From DATDAH01 sp963725155 (lineage in GTDB: Bacteria > Actinomycetota > Acidimicrobiia > Acidimicrobiales > DATDAH01), in NCBI GenBank assembly GCA_963725155.1, contig CAVRXU010000011.1:62001-126000 (forward strand): a DNA stretch of 64,000 bases. Reading direction: 5' to 3'. Shown here piece by piece: positions 25,379-33,086 of the stretch. The position numbers and the translations under genes are program-made. Position 1 is the stretch's first letter; the number at the start of each line of letters is the position of its first letter. The notes under the pieces were generated by a model. That model saw only the letters and a list, made by a program, of their open reading frames with translations. It ran no database searches and was not told the origin of the DNA.

Positions 25379-27852
25379 TGGGCGAGGATGCGCTCGCGCT
25401 TGGGGTCGTAGAGGGGGGCCAGGCTGGGGCGGGCGGCGTGACACTCGCCGGCCACGTCGATGGTCCACGTGCCCGCATCGATCCAGTCCTTGGTGACCCC
25501 GTCGGGGCAGGCGACCGAGCCGAGGCCGACCGACGCCCCCAGCGTGTGGCCGAACGCGCCGGCCCGCAGGTAACCCACCCACGCGCCGTCCCGGTAGACG
25601 CCTTCGCCGCCGAACAGCAGCGGCTCGGGGTCCTCCAGCAGGAAGCTCAGGTGGCGCTTGGCCAGGATGCCGACCGCCTTCTGAGCCACCAGGGCCTCCC
25701 GCCCGACGAAATCGGCCTTGTCCCACCCGACGGTGAAGCCGATGCCGGCCTCGAGCGGCGTGTCCAGGTTGTCGATGTCGTGGCCGTAGTCCCGGTAGCC
25801 CTTCTCCAGGCGCAGGGTGCTCAGCGCCGACAGCCCGGTCGGGACCAGCCCGAGGTCGCCGCCCGCGGCGAAGAGGTGCTCGTACACGCCGCCGGCGAGG
25901 TCGGCGGGGACGTGCAGCTCGTAGCCCAGCTCGCCGAGGTAGGTGACCCGCAGCGCGAGGACCGGGGCGTAGCCGACCTCGAGGGGCCGGGCCGACAGGT
26001 ACGGAAAGGCCTCGTTGCTGAAGTCGGCGGGTGACAGGCGCTCCAGGAGGGCCCGGGAGTTCGGCCCCTGCACGGTGAACAGCGCCGTCCCCGCCGTGTG
26101 CTCGACCACGGCGGCGTCGGCCGCCAGGTCCCGGATGGCCCGACGGATCATCCACAGGATCCGGGTCTGGATCACGTCGCTGGTGATCACGTTGTAGTGG
26201 TCCTCGGCCAGGCGGGTGACCGTGAGGTCGGCCTCCATGCCCCCGGCGCGGTTGCACCACGGCGTGTACACGACCCTGCCGATCTCGGTGTCGACGTCGG
26301 CGGCCGAGAGGTGGTTCAGGACCCGGCAGGCGTCGGGCCCGGTGACCCGGAACTTGGCCATGAGGGACATGTCCATGACCCCGACCGCCTCCCGCACGGC
26401 CACGTGCTCGAGGCGGGCCCGCTCGAAGGAGTGGCCCCGGGCGAAGGCCGTGTCCGGGGTCGGATGGTCCGGCGTCTGACCGTCCCCTGCGAACCAGAGG
26501 GGGAACTCCCAGCCCATGGTCACGCCGAAGCTGGCCCCCTGGGCCACGAGCTTGTCGTGGATCACGCTGCGGCGGATGCCCCGGGCCGACTCGGGTTCCC
26601 AGTTCGGGAAGACCGAGTCGCCGAACAGGGCCCCCAGCAGCTCGACGGTGCGATCGGTGCGGTAGGCCCGGGTGGCCTCGAAGGCCAGGGCCCGGTCGAC
26701 GTGGTAGTGGGTGACGTCCTGGGGGGCCACCCCCTCGGTCATCCACTGGGCCATCACCGAGCCCACTCCCCCGCCCAGCAGGATGCCCAGGGAGTTCAGG
26801 CCGGCTGCCACCCAGAGGCCGTCGACCTCCGGTGTCGGGCCGAGGTGAGGGTGCAGGTTGGTGGTGAAGGACTCGGGGCCGCAGAAGAGCTGCTTGATGC
26901 CCACGTCCTTCAGCGCCGGGATCCGGCCCATCGCGTCCTCGACGAAGGGCGCCATTCGGTCCCAGTCCGGAGGCAGGGTGGTGAAGGCGGCGTCGTGGGG
27001 AATGCCCTCGGCCTTCCAGGCCGCGCCGACGGGCTCGAACAGGCCGACCAGCAGGCCGCCGCCCTCCTCCCGGTAGTAGCCGTAGCGCTCGGGGTCCTCG
27101 ATGACCGGCAGGTCGCGGTGACAGCCCTCGAATGGCTCGGTGAGCAGGTAGTAGTGCTCCGCCGCCTGCAGGGGGACGTTGACCCCGGCCGCCGCCGCCA
27201 ACTCGCGGGTCCACATCCCGCAGGCCAGGACGACGTGTTCGGCCTCGACCGAACCGCGGTCGGTGTCGACACCGGTCACCCGGCCGTCGGTCACCCGCAG
27301 GGCGCTGACCCCCACGCCTTGGATGATCCGGGCCCCGCCGTCCCGAGCCCCGCGAGCCAGGGACATGGTCACGTCCACCGGGTTGGCCCGCCCGTCGTTG
27401 GGGTTGTAGATCGCCCCCAGGACGTCGTCGACCCGGGCCATGGGCCACATCTCGGCCACCTCGGCCGCCCCGATCAGGTGGCTCTCGATGCCGAAGCCGG
27501 ACTGGAAGGCGTGCTCCCGGCGCATCGCCTCCAGACGCTGAGGGGACGTGGCCAGGTGGAGGTGGCCGATCTTCATGAAACCGGTGGCCAACCCGGTCTC
27601 GGCCTCGAGGCGCTCGTACAGGTCCCGGCTGTACTCGCTCATCCAGAGCGTGGTCTCGTCGGTGAAGCCGGCCGAGGTGATCAGCCCGGCGGCGTGCCAG
27701 GTCGTGCCCGCGGTGAGCTGGTGGCGTTCGAGGAGCAGGACGTCGGTCCACCCGGCCTTGGTCAGGTGGTAGCCGATGGAGGTCCCGATGATCCCCCCAC
27801 CGACGATGACGACCTGGGCCCGCTCGGGCAGGTCGGTGGTGCCGTCGCTCAT
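25375..27852 (-). CDS. FAD-dependent dimethylglycine/sarcosine dehydrogenase-like protein
   Basis: 825-residue two-part enzyme. Residues 1-~400 form a DAO-type FAD domain (VVIVGGGIIGTSIGYHL, with GGGIIG at 18-23, and the TTWHAAGLIT stretch near the covalent-flavin His of dimethylglycine dehydrogenases). The C-terminal ~400 residues form a GcvT/aminomethyltransferase (tetrahydrofolate-binding) domain with YLGELGYELHVP and LRLEKGYRDYGHDI. Known relatives oxidatively demethylate dimethylglycine or sarcosine and pass formaldehyde to folate. The ATG at 27852 is chosen at the domain start. A homocysteine methyltransferase-like gene 2 kb away suggests a one-carbon context. Confidence 0.88.
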   Translation of the reverse strand: MSDGTTDLPERAQVVIVGGGIIGTSIGYHLTKAGWTDVLLLERHQLTAGTTWHAAGLITSAGFTDETTLWMSEYSRDLYERLEAETGLATGFMKIGHLHLATSPQRLEAMRREHAFQSGFGIESHLIGAAEVAEMWPMARVDDVLGAIYNPNDGRANPVDVTMSLARGARDGGARIIQGVGVSALRVTDGRVTGVDTDRGSVEAEHVVLACGMWTRELAAAAGVNVPLQAAEHYYLLTEPFEGCHRDLPVIEDPERYGYYREEGGGLLVGLFEPVGAAWKAEGIPHDAAFTTLPPDWDRMAPFVEDAMGRIPALKDVGIKQLFCGPESFTTNLHPHLGPTPEVDGLWVAAGLNSLGILLGGGVGSVMAQWMTEGVAPQDVTHYHVDRALAFEATRAYRTDRTVELLGALFGDSVFPNWEPESARGIRRSVIHDKLVAQGASFGVTMGWEFPLWFAGDGQTPDHPTPDTAFARGHSFERARLEHVAVREAVGVMDMSLMAKFRVTGPDACRVLNHLSAADVDTEIGRVVYTPWCNRAGGMEADLTVTRLAEDHYNVITSDVIQTRILWMIRRAIRDLAADAAVVEHTAGTALFTVQGPNSRALLERLSPADFSNEAFPYLSARPLEVGYAPVLALRVTYLGELGYELHVPADLAGGVYEHLFAAGGDLGLVPTGLSALSTLRLEKGYRDYGHDIDNLDTPLEAGIGFTVGWDKADFVGREALVAQKAVGILAKRHLSFLLEDPEPLLFGGEGVYRDGAWVGYLRAGAFGHTLGASVGLGSVACPDGVTKDWIDAGTWTIDVAGECHAARPSLAPLYDPKRERILAQ

Positions 27853-27895
27853 GGTGCGGCGAGGATAGACGGGCCTCGTCGGGTCAGAATGGGGC

Positions 27896-28501
27896 GTGGC
27901 CACTCGGGGATTCTTCGGACGCGATCGCGGGGTGCGGGACGAGCGCCTGCCGCCGGGCCAGTACGACACCGGGAGCAGCTGGCCCGTGCTGACCGCCGAG
28001 GTCACACCGACCCTGGCCACGGACGGCTGGACCTTTCGCATCGACGGCGCGGTCGACACCCCGACGACGTGGACCTGGGACGAGCTGCACGCCCTGCCCG
28101 AGTCGGTCTACGAGGGCGCCATCCACTGCGTCACGACCTGGTCCAAGTTCGACATGACCTGGCGGGGCGTGTCGGTGGACACCCTCCTGGACGCGGTCGG
28201 CCTTCAGCCCTCGGCGCAGTACGCCGTGGTGTCCTGCCACACCGCCTACACGACCAACCTCCCTCTGGCGGACCTGACCGGCGGCAAGGCGTGGGTGGCG
28301 TGGGAGGCCGACGGCCAGCCCCTCGACCGCCAGCACGGCGGCCCGGCCCGACTCCTGGTCCCCCACCTCTACTTCTGGAAGAGCGCCAAGTTCGTGGCCG
28401 GCCTCCACCTGATCGACCACGACGAGCCCGGCTTCTGGGAGCGCAACGGCTACCACGACCGGGGCGACCCCTGGTTGGAGCAGCGCTACCAGGGCGACTG
28501 A
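27896..28501 (+). CDS. Molybdopterin-dependent oxidoreductase (sulfite-oxidase fold)
   Basis: 201-residue protein covering just the molybdopterin-binding domain of the sulfite oxidase/MsrP family. C78 in GAIHCVTTWSKFDMTWRG is the expected Mo-thiolate ligand. HGGPARLLVPHLYFWKSAK carries the conserved cofactor-binding Gly/Arg region. No Tat signal, haem domain or dimerisation domain is seen, so it is likely cytoplasmic. The gene one base downstream encodes a ferredoxin-reductase-like flavoprotein that probably supplies or takes electrons. GTG start, with CAGAAT five bases upstream (leaderless pattern). Confidence 0.87.
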   Translation: MATRGFFGRDRGVRDERLPPGQYDTGSSWPVLTAEVTPTLATDGWTFRIDGAVDTPTTWTWDELHALPESVYEGAIHCVTTWSKFDMTWRGVSVDTLLDAVGLQPSAQYAVVSCHTAYTTNLPLADLTGGKAWVAWEADGQPLDRQHGGPARLLVPHLYFWKSAKFVAGLHLIDHDEPGFWERNGYHDRGDPWLEQRYQGD

Positions 28502-28502
28502 G

Positions 28503-29195
28503 GTGGCCGGCCCCTGGCAGAGCGCCCGGGTCCTGGCCGTGCGCGACGAGGCCCCGGCGGTCAAGACCTTCCGCCTCGCCCTCGACGAACCGACCGGCCA
28601 CCGGGCGGGCCAGCACTACGTGGTCCGCCTGACCGCCCCCGACGGCTACACCGCGTCCCGCTCGTACTCGGTGGCCTCCGCCCCCGACGGGACCGGCGAG
28701 TTCGAGCTGACCGTCGAGCGCCTGGAGGACGGCGAGGTGTCGGGCTACCTGCACGACGTCGTCGAACCGGGCGACGAGCTCGAGGTCCGGGGCCCGATCG
28801 GTGGCTGGTTCGTCTGGGAGGACGGCCCGGCCCTGCTGGTCGGCGGCGGCTCGGGCCTCGTGCCCCTGATGGCCATGCTCCGCCTGGCCCGAGCCACTGA
28901 CCGGTCCGACATCGTGCGGCTGGTCATATCGGTGCGGACCCCGACCGACCTCTACTACGGCGACGAGCTCCCCGGCCCTGAGGTCACCGTGGTCCACAGC
29001 CGGGTGGCCCCACCCGGCAGCACCCGTCCGGCGGGCCGGCTCCAGGCCGAGGACCTCGCTGCTCCCGTGGCCGAGGGCGCCACCGCCTACGTCTGCGGCT
29101 CCACTGGCTTCGCCGACGCCGCCAGCACCCTGCTGGTCGATGTCGGCTGGCCGGTCGAACGCATCCGGGTCGAGCGCTTCGGCGCCACCGGCTGA
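28503..29195 (+). CDS. FAD-binding ferredoxin/NAD(P)H reductase domain protein
   Basis: 230 residues of the ferredoxin-NADP reductase superfamily. RSYSVASAPDG is the FAD-binding R-x-Y-S-x2-S motif, GGGSGLVPLMAML the NAD(P)-binding glycine loop, and YVCGSTGFADAA the C-terminal nucleotide-binding motif. No 2Fe-2S domain is attached. It starts one base after the molybdoenzyme stop and is its obvious redox partner, oxidising NAD(P)H or returning electrons to it. Confidence 0.9.
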   Translation: MAGPWQSARVLAVRDEAPAVKTFRLALDEPTGHRAGQHYVVRLTAPDGYTASRSYSVASAPDGTGEFELTVERLEDGEVSGYLHDVVEPGDELEVRGPIGGWFVWEDGPALLVGGGSGLVPLMAMLRLARATDRSDIVRLVISVRTPTDLYYGDELPGPEVTVVHSRVAPPGSTRPAGRLQAEDLAAPVAEGATAYVCGSTGFADAASTLLVDVGWPVERIRVERFGATG

Positions 29196-29201
29196 TCCGC
29201 C

Positions 29202-30152
29202 CTACGCCTCCGGGCGGGCACAGGCCGCGCTGATGGCGGCGATGTGCGTGTGGTCGGTGCCACAGCAGCCTCCCACCACCCGGAGCTGGGGATGGACCCC
29301 ACGCAGGTCCCGGTACAGCTCGGCCAGCTCCGCCGGGTCGCCCCGGTCGAGCACCTCGGCCTCGTCCAGCTCCGCGTGGCTCATGCGGGAGGCGTTGGCC
29401 CGCAGGCCGCCCAATCGGCGGATCCACGCCGCGCCGGCGTCAAGGACCGGAGCGACGTGGTCGGGATGGGCGCAGTTGACCATGAAGTAGGTGGCGTAGC
29501 CGTCGGTGGCGGTGTCCACCGCCTCTACGGCCGCGCCGAGGGCCTCGCCGCTGGGCAGCGTCCCGTCGGTCTCCACCGTGAACGAGATGACGACGGGGAG
29601 GCCGACCGCCCGGGCCGACTCGACGATCCCGGAGGCCTCGGCCGAGTTGGTCATCGTGATCGCCGTGATGAGATCCACCCCGGCGTCGGCGAAGGCCTCG
29701 ACCTGCACGGCGTGATAGCGGCGGGCGTCGGCCACGGCCATGAGCTCGCCGGCCACATACCCGTCACCCCGGGGGCCGACGCAGCCGCTGATGACCACGG
29801 GGCTCGACTCCGTGGCGTGGCGGAGGCGGACGTCCTTCAGCAGGGCGACGGCCTCCTGGTTCAGGCGGATGAGGTCGGTCTCGGCGATCTCCTGCCGGGC
29901 GGCCCAGTCAGGGCTGGCCCGCCAGGTCGGGGTCTCCAGAACGATGCCGACGCCGTCGGCCACGGCGATGGCGGCATACCGGTCGAAGTACCGGACCAGC
30001 GCCGCCCGGCCCGCCGGGTCGTCCACCAGGGTGAAGGCGGCGAAGTCGGCCAGCTCGATGCCGTCGTCGAAGATGAGCGTGGTCTCCAGGCCGCCGTCGG
30101 TCAGGAAGACGTCGGCCTCGAGCTGCGGCAGGGCCGCGGATCCGGTGGGCAT
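29202..30152 (-). CDS. Homocysteine S-methyltransferase-like protein
   Basis: 316 residues. TIM-barrel start VFLTDGGLETTLIF, and the zinc ligands are C227 (VNCAHP) and C296/C297 (GGCCGT), all of which are conserved. Such enzymes move a methyl group from S-methylmethionine, a betaine or another methyl donor to a thiol such as homocysteine. The ATG at 30152 has GGAGG six bases upstream and beats a TTG at 30158. Convergent with the reductase gene and divergent from DUF427. With the dimethylglycine-dehydrogenase-like gene it hints at methylated-amine or betaine use, which is inference. Confidence 0.88.
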   Translation of the reverse strand: MPTGSAALPQLEADVFLTDGGLETTLIFDDGIELADFAAFTLVDDPAGRAALVRYFDRYAAIAVADGVGIVLETPTWRASPDWAARQEIAETDLIRLNQEAVALLKDVRLRHATESSPVVISGCVGPRGDGYVAGELMAVADARRYHAVQVEAFADAGVDLITAITMTNSAEASGIVESARAVGLPVVISFTVETDGTLPSGEALGAAVEAVDTATDGYATYFMVNCAHPDHVAPVLDAGAAWIRRLGGLRANASRMSHAELDEAEVLDRGDPAELAELYRDLRGVHPQLRVVGGCCGTDHTHIAAISAACARPEA

Positions 30153-30171
30153 GGGCAACCTCCAGCGGGTA

Positions 30172-30181
30172 GGTGTACACC
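30172..30181. promoter_or_regulatory. Small palindrome in divergent intergenic region
   Basis: GGTGTACACC is a perfect 10-base palindrome 20 bases upstream of the methyltransferase start, in the gap shared with DUF427. It could be a half-length operator; no cognate regulator is nearby. Confidence 0.25.
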
Positions 30182-30265
30182 CCTGCCCGCGAGCGGTCGA
30201 CCTCGACCCGCTCGGCGGTGGCCCCGTGGGAATCCTCCGGCCCCTCAGACCGTTGCACCAACCCC

Positions 30266-30628
30266 ATGACCCCTGGCCACACCGTCACCATCGCCCCCGG
30301 CACGAACCACGTGGAGGTCCACGTGGACGGCGAGAAGGTCGCCGAGAGCGACCGCCCGCTGCTCCTCGAGGAGACCGGCCTGCCCACCCGCTTCTACCTG
30401 CCTCGGGAGGACGTGGCCCTCGAGCGGTTCCGGAAGACGTCCTTCCACACCACCTGCCCGTTCAAGGGCGAGGCCTCGTACTGGTCCATCGAGGTCGGCG
30501 ACACCACCCACGACGGGATCGTGTGGAGCTACGAGGACCCGATCCCCGGCGCCGAGGCCATCACCGACCACCTGTCCTTCTACCCGGACCGGGCCCAGGT
30601 CACCGTCGACGGCGCAACCCTGACCTGA
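30266..30628 (+). CDS. DUF427 family protein
   Basis: 120 residues. The DUF427 pattern is complete: VEVHVDGEKVAESDRPLLLEETGLPTRFYLPREDV, then CPFKGEASYWSI and the C-terminal FYPDRAQVTVDG. The fold is a small beta-tent (nucleotidyltransferase-unrelated) domain of unknown activity, widespread in actinobacteria. ATG 30266 matches the usual family start. Convergent with the sugar transferase gene. Confidence 0.88.
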   Translation: MTPGHTVTIAPGTNHVEVHVDGEKVAESDRPLLLEETGLPTRFYLPREDVALERFRKTSFHTTCPFKGEASYWSIEVGDTTHDGIVWSYEDPIPGAEAITDHLSFYPDRAQVTVDGATLT

Positions 30629-30645
30629 CCTTCAGGGCATCGGCC

Positions 30646-31248
30646 CTAGACGTCGACCCGACCCTCCGGGAGCTCGGCCATGGTGGCCGTGCCCGAGCCG
30701 GAGATCCCGTCCCTGCGCAGCACGGTGCCGACGGTCAGGGCCAGGATGCGCAGGTCGAGGCGAAGCGATCGGTGATCGACGTACCAGACGTCGAGGGCCA
30801 GGCGCTCGTCCCAGTCCACCTGGTTGCGCCCCCGGACCTGGGCCCAGCCGGTGATGCCGGGACGGACCTCGTGGCGTCGGTGCTCCTCGGCTGTGAAGCG
30901 ATCGCGGTACGCCACAGGGAGCGGGCGGGGGCCGACGAACGCCATGTCGCCGGCGAGGACGTTCCAGAGCTCGGGGAGCTCGTCGAGGCTGGTGGCTCGC
31001 AGCCGGCGCCCGAAGGGCGTGAGCCGCTCGCTGTCGGCCCGGAGCGCACCGGTGGCCGGATCCCGGTCGTCGGTCATGGTGCGGAACTTTCGGAGCCGGA
31101 ACGGCACTTCGGACTTCCCGAGGCGCGCCTGGGTGAACAGGACCGGACCCCCCAACCGCCAGCGCACGACGGCCGCCAATACGGCGAAGACCGGCGCGAA
31201 GACGAGCAGTAGCGCTCCCGCCGCCGCCCGCTCGATGAACGATCTCAT
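30646..31248 (-). CDS. Bacterial sugar-phosphate transferase (undecaprenyl-phosphate)
   Basis: 200-residue monotopic phosphoglycosyl transferase of the WcaJ/PglC class. It has an N-terminal membrane-inserted hydrophobic helix (AGALLLVFAPVFAVLAAVV), the FRLRKFRTM motif, SLDELPELWNVLAGDMAFVGPRP (catalytic Asp-Glu) and PGITGWAQVRGRN. It attaches a sugar-1-phosphate to undecaprenyl phosphate, the first step of an exopolysaccharide or glycan. It follows two ABC exporter genes by 29 bases, so the operon may build and export a glycan or glycolipid, though no glycosyltransferases accompany it here. Confidence 0.9.
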   Translation of the reverse strand: MRSFIERAAAGALLLVFAPVFAVLAAVVRWRLGGPVLFTQARLGKSEVPFRLRKFRTMTDDRDPATGALRADSERLTPFGRRLRATSLDELPELWNVLAGDMAFVGPRPLPVAYRDRFTAEEHRRHEVRPGITGWAQVRGRNQVDWDERLALDVWYVDHRSLRLDLRILALTVGTVLRRDGISGSGTATMAELPEGRVDV

Positions 31249-31277
31249 GGCTCCGCGGGATGGTAGGGCGCCATGGC

Positions 31278-33086
31278 TCAGCGGTAGGCGTTGGCCTGGA
31301 TGGCATAGAGCTCGGCGTAGGGGCCGCCCCGGGCCATGAGCTCCTCGTGGGTGCCGACCTCGACGAGGTGCGACCCGTCCAGGACCACGATGAGGTCGGC
31401 CATGCGCACCGTGCTGAAGCGGTGCGACACCAGGACCGTGATGCGACCGTCCTGCCCGCCGTCGCGGGCGCTGGCGGCGTAGCGCTCGAAGAGGGCGTGC
31501 TCGGTCTCGGCGTCGAGGGCCGCGGTGGGCTCGTCCAGCACCAGCACGAGCGGGCCTTCCCGCATGAACCCGCGGGCCAGCGCCAACTTCTGCCACTGCC
31601 CGAAGGACACCTCCACCCCGTCGGGCCAGGTCTTGCCCAGCTGGGCGGCCAGGCCGCCGTCCAGCTTGGCCACGACGTCCTCGGCCCCGGCCCGACCGAC
31701 GGCGGTGAGGACAGCGGCCTCGTCGTCGACGTGGGGCACGTCGCCCAGGCCCACCGACTGGCGGGCCAGGAGCTCGAAGCGGAAGAAGTCCTGGTAGGCG
31801 CCGGCCAGGCGGTCCCGCCACTCGTCGGCCGGCATCCCGGCCAGCTCGGCCCCGTCGACCAGGATCCGCCCGCTGGTCGGCTCGTAGAACTTGGACAGGA
31901 GCTTGACCAGGGTCGACTTGCCCGCCCCGTTCTCGCCCACGACGGCGACGACGGCGCCCGCGGGGAGGGTCAGGCTGACGTCCTGGAGGACCTCCCGGGT
32001 CGTCCCGGGGTAGCTGAAGCTGACGTGCTCGAAGGTGATGCCGTCGCGGATCCGGTCGGGGACGGCCACGTCGGCGTCCGCCTCGAGCGCGGCCGCATAG
32101 TCCTCCAGCCAGGCCAGGCGCCGGGAGCCGTCCATCCAGATGCCCCGGAGGAAGCCGATCTCGCCCACCGTGGCCCCGATGTAGGCCGACAGGCGGGAGC
32201 CGGCGGCGAGCACGAGGAGCACATCCTGGGGCGGGGCGTCGAGCCCCGACGAGACGTAGACGACGGCGGCCACGAAGCCGGCGCCGAAGATCGCCCAGCC
32301 CAGCGTGTGCCACACCGCCGATGCCCCGCGGGTCGTGGCCACGGGCCCGTACCAGCGCTCCCAGGCCTCCCGCCGCTCGGCCTGCAGGCGGTCGGCGATG
32401 CCGGTCACCCGGACCTCCTTGGCCGGGGCCGCGGTGGTGGCCGTGGCGAAGAGGTGCTCGGCCAGGCGGCGGGACGGGGCCCCCGCCTCCTCCACCTCCC
32501 GCTCGACGGTCGGCCGCCAGGACGACGAGGCCACGGTGGGGACGGCGAAGAGGGCGAGCAGGATCAGGACCGGGCTGACCGAGGCCAGCAGGACGATCGT
32601 CACCCCCAGGCGGAGGATCCACCCCGCGGTGGAGAACACCGACATGTACATGTGGTCCAGGACGAAGACCTGGTCCCGGAGCACCGAGAGCCGGTCGAGG
32701 TACTCGGGCCGCTCCTGGTGGGCGATGGTGGTGACCGAGGCCTGCAGGCGGGCCACGTGGGACTCGAGGGCGATGGTGACCTTGTCCCGGAACCGGCGCT
32801 GGACCCGGGTCGACACGGTGGTCAGGAACCAGGTCGACGCCCCGGCCGCCCCGAGGAGCAGGCACACGTTGCGGAGCTTGGTGGCATCACCCTCCAGGAC
32901 GGCATCGGCCATGGCCTTGAAGCCGATGGCCAGCAGGGCCTCGGGCAGGGCCGCCACCAGCGCCAGGCCGAAGGCCACCGACATGAGCGCGGGCTCGTGC
33001 TGGTAGCCGATCTTGCACAGTCGCCACATGGACGACAGCGCCGGCGGCAGGTCGGCGTCCGTCGACGGGGCCTCAGCTGAGGACAT
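31278..33086 (-). CDS. ABC exporter, fused membrane and ATPase domains (partner 2)
   Basis: 602 residues: about six membrane helices in 1-330, then an ATPase domain with Walker A GENGAGKST, Walker B LVLVLDEPTAALD and the switch His in VSHRFST. The signature is degenerate, VSFGQWQK instead of LSGGQ. In heterodimeric exporters one ATP site is commonly degenerate, so this and the gene at 33073 (LSGGQWQR) probably pair. They overlap by 14 bases. The QW after the signature is shared by both partners. Substrate unknown; a lipid-linked sugar or peptide is plausible given the adjacent sugar transferase. Confidence 0.9.
   Translation of the reverse strand: MSSAEAPSTDADLPPALSSMWRLCKIGYQHEPALMSVAFGLALVAALPEALLAIGFKAMADAVLEGDATKLRNVCLLLGAAGASTWFLTTVSTRVQRRFRDKVTIALESHVARLQASVTTIAHQERPEYLDRLSVLRDQVFVLDHMYMSVFSTAGWILRLGVTIVLLASVSPVLILLALFAVPTVASSSWRPTVEREVEEAGAPSRRLAEHLFATATTAAPAKEVRVTGIADRLQAERREAWERWYGPVATTRGASAVWHTLGWAIFGAGFVAAVVYVSSGLDAPPQDVLLVLAAGSRLSAYIGATVGEIGFLRGIWMDGSRRLAWLEDYAAALEADADVAVPDRIRDGITFEHVSFSYPGTTREVLQDVSLTLPAGAVVAVVGENGAGKSTLVKLLSKFYEPTSGRILVDGAELAGMPADEWRDRLAGAYQDFFRFELLARQSVGLGDVPHVDDEAAVLTAVGRAGAEDVVAKLDGGLAAQLGKTWPDGVEVSFGQWQKLALARGFMREGPLVLVLDEPTAALDAETEHALFERYAASARDGGQDGRITVLVSHRFSTVRMADLIVVLDGSHLVEVGTHEELMARGGPYAELYAIQANAYR

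Noticed and set aside
26098..28632. Long plus-strand open frame across the dimethylglycine-dehydrogenase-like gene
   Set aside because: Composition-driven; continues out of frame into the real molybdoenzyme genes.
30634..30647. AGGGC-ATCG-GCCCT hairpin as terminator between DUF427 and sugar transferase
   Set aside because: Only a 5-bp stem, no T-run; likely to arise by chance at this GC content.
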